DNA of 64,000 bases, from the NCBI GenBank assembly GCA_003956705.1, contig QZCP01000008.1, positions 70,028 through 134,027 of the forward strand, given 5' to 3'. The position numbers were made by a program, and so were the translations under genes. Below are positions 58,382 to 64,000 of this stretch, one piece after another. How positions within the stretch are numbered: the stretch's first letter is position 1; the number at the start of each line of letters is the position of its first letter. This DNA comes from Brevipalpus yothersi (taxonomy: Eukaryota; Arthropoda; Arachnida; Trombidiformes; Tenuipalpidae). The notes below the pieces were generated by a model. That model was not told the origin of the DNA. It was given only the letters and a program-made list of their open reading frames with translations, and searched no databases.

Positions 58382-59787
58382 GAAATTTGTATTCATTCGA
58401 ACAATTGATCAATTCAATGTATTTGATCGAATATTCATTTCATAATTCTCTACTAAATTGATCAATAATGTCTACCTGAGAGAGTATTTTTAGAACCAAA
58501 AAAATATTTTTAGAATGATTTTGAGCATCCTATTCAATTATCTCGAATTATCCAACAAAATAAAACTCTCTGTAATATAATAATAAACTAATTAGATCAA
58601 GTTTAAGTATATGATTGTTCAGCATTGATGTTGAAGGTATTGAATCCCAAAACTAGAATCATTGGAATATTATTTCTTAAACGAGGAAAATGATCATTAT
58701 AAGAGGAGGATAAATTGTTATAAGATGATTTGGATTATTGTTACAAGTAGAATGTGTATGTTATTCGGATCTAACAATTCACTTAAACCGTTGTAATGAA
58801 CTTTGAGATGCTCGTTTGGGTCCAACAATGATATTCAATTAACGGATATCTTTACATCTCTCTTCGCCACTTTCATCAAAGCATTGACTGTGGCCCATTT
58901 TTCCATATTTTACTCATATCAAATTCCAATTTAAGCATTGCCCATCTTCCAATAGATTTTCTGCCTGCCAGATTGATTCATAACCAATATTCGCTCATGA
59001 TTCATCGTTTCCTGAACAAAAGATTGATCATATCGTATTGAGAACAATACACGAGAGAAATATTTTCCATTTTCTATGATCATTCCAAGGAAAAACGGCT
59101 AAGTTTGTGAAGAAAAATGGAAATTTTCTCCCTCTCATCATCCATTACAAAATGATTCGGAGATAGAGAAAGTTCTCAAGATCTCTTTCTCTCTTTCTCT
59201 CTTTCTCTCTCTTTTCATTTCTTTCTTTCCCATTTTTAGCCTCTCTCAGCTCCTTCAGTTTTGTTGATATTGCAGATTTGATTAGATATTATCAAGCTCT
59301 GTAGTGGAGCAATCAAGCAATATTTCAAGAGGCTTAGATTAAGCCGATTTTCTTCACTTCCACGATCTTACTACGACAGAGCAACCTTCCAATCTTTTGA
59401 TGAATATAGCTTTCCTTTGAGTTTAAGTGTTTACTCCAATAACTCACAATACCTCTATGGGTCGTCGCGTTTGGAAAAGAGAATATTTCCTTGAGAAACA
59501 AGCATTTTAGGATTTTCAAGAATGAAGGTAATTCGTGATTCAATTCATTTGATAGTTGTTGCATTGAAGTTTAGGACAGTTATTTGAGAGATGTGAGATG
59601 AGAGCTGAGACACAACTAAGCAAAAGATAGCGACTGATGATGACTCAATTCTGGTAAAGATGTTCACACTCATTTTTTAACCAACAGAATGAAGGTATAA
59701 ACCTTAAGTTAAACTGACGATGAGTTGTTTAATGGTTTTCGAAATTGCTTGATTTTATTATCACGATTATTTGATTCAAAAGAATGG
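58382..59787. other. No gene seen; CT-rich simple repeat at 59182-59213
   Basis: Low-complexity CTCTTTCT repeats at 59182-59213. A minus-strand open frame at 59334-59564 has no recognised features. Confidence 0.5.
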
Positions 59788-60621
59788 TCAGTTATAAATT
59801 GGACATGGCTTGAATGACTTTTCCTCACTATGTTCAATGGCCTGAGGTATCTTTTTGGCACAAAATTGTCGAATAATTTGTCGCTTGCTGGTGAGAGGAA
59901 ATGAGAATTAAAAATTGTCTACAGGAGATTCAGATGTCAAACCAGACTTACATTCCACCATCAACACGATTAATTGATACCAGAATAGGTTCGAAGAAGA
60001 TCTTTGGTTTAGAGACCAAATAGACTGAGTGGATAGGGGAAAAAGATTATAAATGCAAAATTTATGCGAGATTTAAATAAATTTTTCATGTCTCACTTGG
60101 ATTGAATGGGGATTTCAGTGTCCATCGGAGTTCAATTTCCTGAAGCCTTTCATAGCCAATCTCAGTTCGAATGGGGAAACTCCATGTGGCTTCATTTTTG
60201 ATATTCACTGGGCTGTTGGACAATGAGTTGAGATGAAAATTTGTCATGTAAAGTTGATTAACTTACGTTGAAGTTAGAGTGAACTCCTGTGATCCAGTTT
60301 TCTGTAGATTGTTGATACCTTTGAGCTTAATTTTCAATTTACCTTCATGAGAATCGAATTTGGCTCGAGCAGTTGGAGAAGTTGTAATGGTCACATTGTA
60401 ATAATAGTCTAGGAAAAAAAGTCGAAAAAATGTTTGAAGAAAAAAACTGAACTTGTGGTGAAAAAAATTCTGATGAGTCGTGGAAAATTTTCCTCGATCA
60501 GGGGAGAGAAGATTCTTTGAACTTTTTTCAAACCAAAAACAAACTCACCATCAGCAGCAAGACATGTTACAACGAATGAGGTTAAGAAAATAGCAATGAA
60601 AAATCCTCTCAATCCCATCAT
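59788..60621 (-). CDS. Small secreted PLAT-like (pancreatic-lipase C-terminal type) protein 1
   Basis: Five short exons. ATG 60621 or 60618 (MGLRGFFIAIFLTSFVVTCLAADG, signal peptide; donor near 60547). Exon 2 about 60265-60410 (DYYYNVTITTSP, KLKIKLKGINNLQK). Exon 3 about 60110-60207 (ATWSFPIRTEIGYERLQEIELRW). Exon 4 about 59953-60027 (VYLVSKPKIFFEPIL). Exon 5 about 59788-59895 (KRQIIRQFCAKKIPQAIEHSE, then FKPCPIYN and a stop). The order of a beta-rich GKLxxxLxG strand, a W-containing strand, a FxPI strand, then C...PCP matches the PLAT domain that ends pancreatic-type lipases, here without the lipase domain. Probable role: extracellular lipid or protein binding. The frame of exon 5 was chosen because both paralogues conserve it. 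Confidence 0.65.
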
Positions 60622-60717
60622 TGATATTTCAATTAGAATATTTTCACAAACAAAACTCAAGGAAGGAAACAAAAGATCAAAGCAAGAAAGATCAAGTTTT
60701 TATATGGAGATGAGGGG

Positions 60718-61154
<437 letters not shown>

Positions 61155-61798
61155 TTCCATTGACACACAAAATGGTTCCGATAACGAAAACTTTTGATTA
61201 AGCAAGTCAAGTAGTTAGTAGTGGCAATTAGCTCGATATCATTTATCGGATGATCAATGTGATCAATAAGCGACTATTTTGATCATTTAGCAAAAATATT
61301 GCATCTCAGAACAAACAATCATAGTTGTGAAGTATGGCTATGAGTTTTTCCCAGATTTTATGTAATTTTTTAAAAATTTTCAACTATGAAGACTATCAAC
61401 TGTGCGGCCAATTATTCTTTCAGAGCAAAAACAGAAAATTAACCCTCACTCTGGAACCGTTTATCATCGGCTATGAAGGTGAAAGATACATTCAAAGACA
61501 TAAGACTTTCACGAGATTGATAGTGAGTAGAGTAGAGCTATTCACTTGATTATTGCGATCAAGGTTAGTCGGAAAATCGCTTTTCACTCATTCATGCTGA
61601 TTTTGAGTACTCATTTTTATTGTATGAAAGCTTTCTTCATTTCATGTCTTGTATCGATAAAAATATCGGAATAGTCTTCTCGTCCCAATTTCAGAAGATT
61701 TGATTTTTTTATAAAGATTCATGTTTTTCTTGCAGCATGATCCATAAGATCTTTAAGGATGATTTCCTGGATTTTGCATACATTGTGGCGAAAGTTGA

Positions 61799-62656
61799 TC
61801 ATATGTAGATTGGACATGGCCTGAACAACTTCGTCTCACTATGTTCGATGGCTTGAGGTACTCTCTCGGCACAGAACTGTTTGAAAACTTGTCGTTTACT
61901 GGACGAAAGAAAAATTTGATGATCAAAAATTGAATCTAAAATATTCGCCATGGTACGAATTCATACTCACATTCCAAATTCAATGTAGCTAATCGAAGTG
62001 AGGATCGGCTCAAAAAAAATTTTTGGCTTAGAGACAAGATAAACTATGATGATAAAATGAATGTCAATATGGGAATGTAATCTTGATGAGCTATTGAAAC
62101 TTACTTGGATTGAAAGGTGATTTGAGAGTCCATCGAAGCTCTATACCCTGAAGTCTTTCGAAGGCAATTTCTGTTTGGATTGGGAAGCTCCATGAAGCAT
62201 CGTTTCGCAATGTTACTGGACTATTGTACAGAAAATTAGTATGATTAAGTATGTAAAATGAGTATGTGCACTGTAATTGAAAACATGTAGAAACGATTGA
62301 TTGTACATCAATTCCAGACACTTCCAAATGAATCACCTTGAAGTTAGGGTGAAATCTTGAGCACCATCCACTAATTGCATATTGATGCCTCTAAGCTTGA
62401 TTTTTAGGTTTCCTTCCTGTGAGTCAAATTTGGCTTGAGAAATTGGAGAGGTTGTGATGGTCACGTTATAGTAGTAGTCTAGAAAGAAGAGAACTCATTT
62501 AGAATGGATTTGAACAAGATTGAGCTGATGAGCTTCTCAAGATCTACTACTCACACTGGTGAGCAGAATTAGATCCTGAAACTTACCATTGTAAGCAAGC
62601 GTTGACAATACTAGAGTTGATAGGAGAAGTCCAGATAGAACAACTTTAGATAGCAT
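61799..62656 (-). CDS. Small secreted PLAT-like protein 2
   Basis: Tandem paralogue of 59788-60621 with the same five-exon structure. ATG 62656 (MLSKVVLSGLLLSTLVLSTLAYNG, signal peptide; GTAAGT donor near 62586). Exon 2 about 62338-62480 (DYYYNVTITTSPISQAKFDS, KIKLRGIN). Exon 3 about 62106-62222 (ASWSFPIQTEIAFERLQGIELRW). Exon 4 about 61968-62045 (VYLVSKPKIFFEPIL). Exon 5 about 61799-61905 (SKRQVFKQFCAERVPQAIEHSE, FRPCPIYI, stop). About 145-150 residues mature. A duplication is clear: exon lengths, phases and most residues agree between the two genes. Confidence 0.68.
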
Positions 62657-62837
62657 GATTGTCAGATTTGAGAATATTTCAGCAGGAATTGGTCAAATGA
62701 AAAGAAAGAAGTTCACAACCAAAGGCACTGCCGATAAGCTGTCAAGAAACTCAAAAACGATTGCTTAGACGAAAACAGTTGGCTCAACAATGTTTTCCAT
62801 CCTGATTGAAATGAATCCTTTTATAACTCAATTGAGT

Positions 62838-62861
62838 TGTGTGTGTGTGTGTGTGTGTGTG
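62838..62861. repeat. (GT)12 microsatellite
   Basis: Twelve GT units in the region 5' of PLAT-like gene 2. Confidence 0.95.
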
Positions 62862-64000
62862 AGAGTCGATTAAATTCCGATGGCTACTCTAAAAAATGAT
62901 TGTAATGAAATTTCATTGCCAAAGAGTAATCCTCGCATAATCAAACTGGTGATCAGACAAGTAAACAATAGAATTCCAGGAAAGAAGGTGTTAAAAACTG
63001 CCTATTGTTCATGATTGTGTTTCCTTCTCTCAGGATCCAAACTTCAACAAATGTGGAAAATATTTTTTTCCTTTTTTGATTTGCTGAGGAGTTGTTTCCT
63101 ATTCGGTCTCAAATTTTATCGATGCGAGAAGAGCGAGTTAAACCAGCAACAATTGGAACGAAATGGGAATCAGAGACAACGGAATAAATCTGCCCCAGTA
63201 TGTAAGTTCATCAAGATAAAGCCTCGGCAGTGAGATTTCGAGTCAAAAAAGTGGAGTGCCTCATAAATGATTCCCTAATGTTACCAAAAGGTCATCGATT
63301 CATTCCCTGTATCTCGTTTGGTGCACAATCAGGTGAATCTTCAATGGAAGAAAAGAAAAACAGTCAGTCAGCTACGATATTTCAATGAACTATGGTGGGA
63401 AATGGATACTCTCGTCCGGAAAGATTGACAGAGAGAATGATTATTATTCGCACCAGGAATGTCAACTCATAACTGCTATCGTGCCTACTTTCATCAACAA
63501 ACTAGGACGATCCATGAGGTGGGGAGTGGAATCATTTTCCCATCAAGCAAGCTGATTGTCCTGGTAAATATTACAGCAATGCACATGAGTCTTTGGGTAT
63601 GTCTTCACGAATATCGTGTCACCAGCTTGAACTTCCATCAATTGGAGCAAGCGTAGGAAGAACGGGAACGATCGAGAGTAATCAAAATACGAGCAGGTGA
63701 CAGTTGTTTTGATACTTTCCATAAGATTAATCTCAACACATCGGTGAACATTTAGCAGCTATATCTATAAGAAAAAGACAAAATTGTTATCAACCGTGCA
63801 CGAACTAAGATGGAGATAAATCCAACAATTTGGGAAGCATTGTGACGGAAGTAAATCGCTTTGTTGAAAACTTTTTTTCCTGATTTTTTGAACCAGAAAA
63901 ATTGTCATCTTATTTGACCACTAGAGGACTCTACTTTGAATTGTGTTCATTTCGCGCCTTTTTCCGGCTGGTTTTTATATCGGAACTATGGCAGCCTGAG
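62862..64000. other. No gene seen
   Basis: Open frames at 63015-63233 and 63459-63656 (plus) have no recognised domain. Confidence 0.4.

Overview
The window is eukaryotic. Genes are split by GT-AG introns, many only about 50-65 nt. Gene families (NRF-6-like acyltransferases, CYP4-like P450, DES1-type desaturase, SPTLC2, PLAT-type secreted proteins) point to an ecdysozoan animal. An arthropod such as a mite or another arachnid is the best guess, but the sequence alone does not prove it. The DNA is AT-rich and has been heavily reshuffled: segmental duplications, gene relics beside intact copies, and several kinds of mobile element.

Layout. 0-3 kb: 3' truncated NRF-6-like acyltransferase gene (minus). 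3.1-5.1 kb: relics of a desaturase and a P450. 5.2-16.6 kb: an 11.4-kb Ty3/gypsy-type LTR retrotransposon (minus), with near-identical LTRs, a tRNA-Ala primer site, 49-bp leader repeats, and one 3,250-codon reading frame (gag, protease, RT, RNase H, integrase, then a RING/TRAF-like zinc-finger region and a DEDDh-exonuclease-like domain) cut by six in-frame stops and no frameshift. 16.7-26 kb: ceramide-synthase-like gene, P450, serine palmitoyltransferase subunit 2 and sphingolipid delta-4 desaturase. 28.4-34.2 kb: NRF relic broken by a solo LTR of the same retrotransposon family, a small secreted peptide ORF, and a full NRF-like gene. 34.9-45.3 kb: MITE, desaturase pseudogene, acyl-CoA synthetase (ACSF2-like) gene, P450 relic, GATAAG-rich repeats, SWIM-type transposase relic, ceramide-synthase pseudogene. 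45.7-48.4 kb: copia-type and unassigned relics. 48.8-58.4 kb: secreted peptide, NRF-like gene C (minus) and NRF-like gene D (plus). 59.8-62.7 kb: two tandem secreted PLAT-like genes on either side of a (GA)n run containing a 289-base assembly gap.

How the genes may fit together. Serine palmitoyltransferase, ceramide synthase and dihydroceramide desaturase are three core steps of ceramide synthesis, and they lie within about 10 kb. A CYP4-like P450 and an acyl-CoA synthetase are in the same neighbourhood, flanked by membrane acyltransferases and lipid-type PLAT proteins. Relic copies of the desaturase, ceramide synthase and P450 show that the neighbourhood has been duplicated and pruned. A lineage-specific lipid gene cluster is a reasonable inference but is unproven. 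Exon limits were read by eye and may be off by a few bases.
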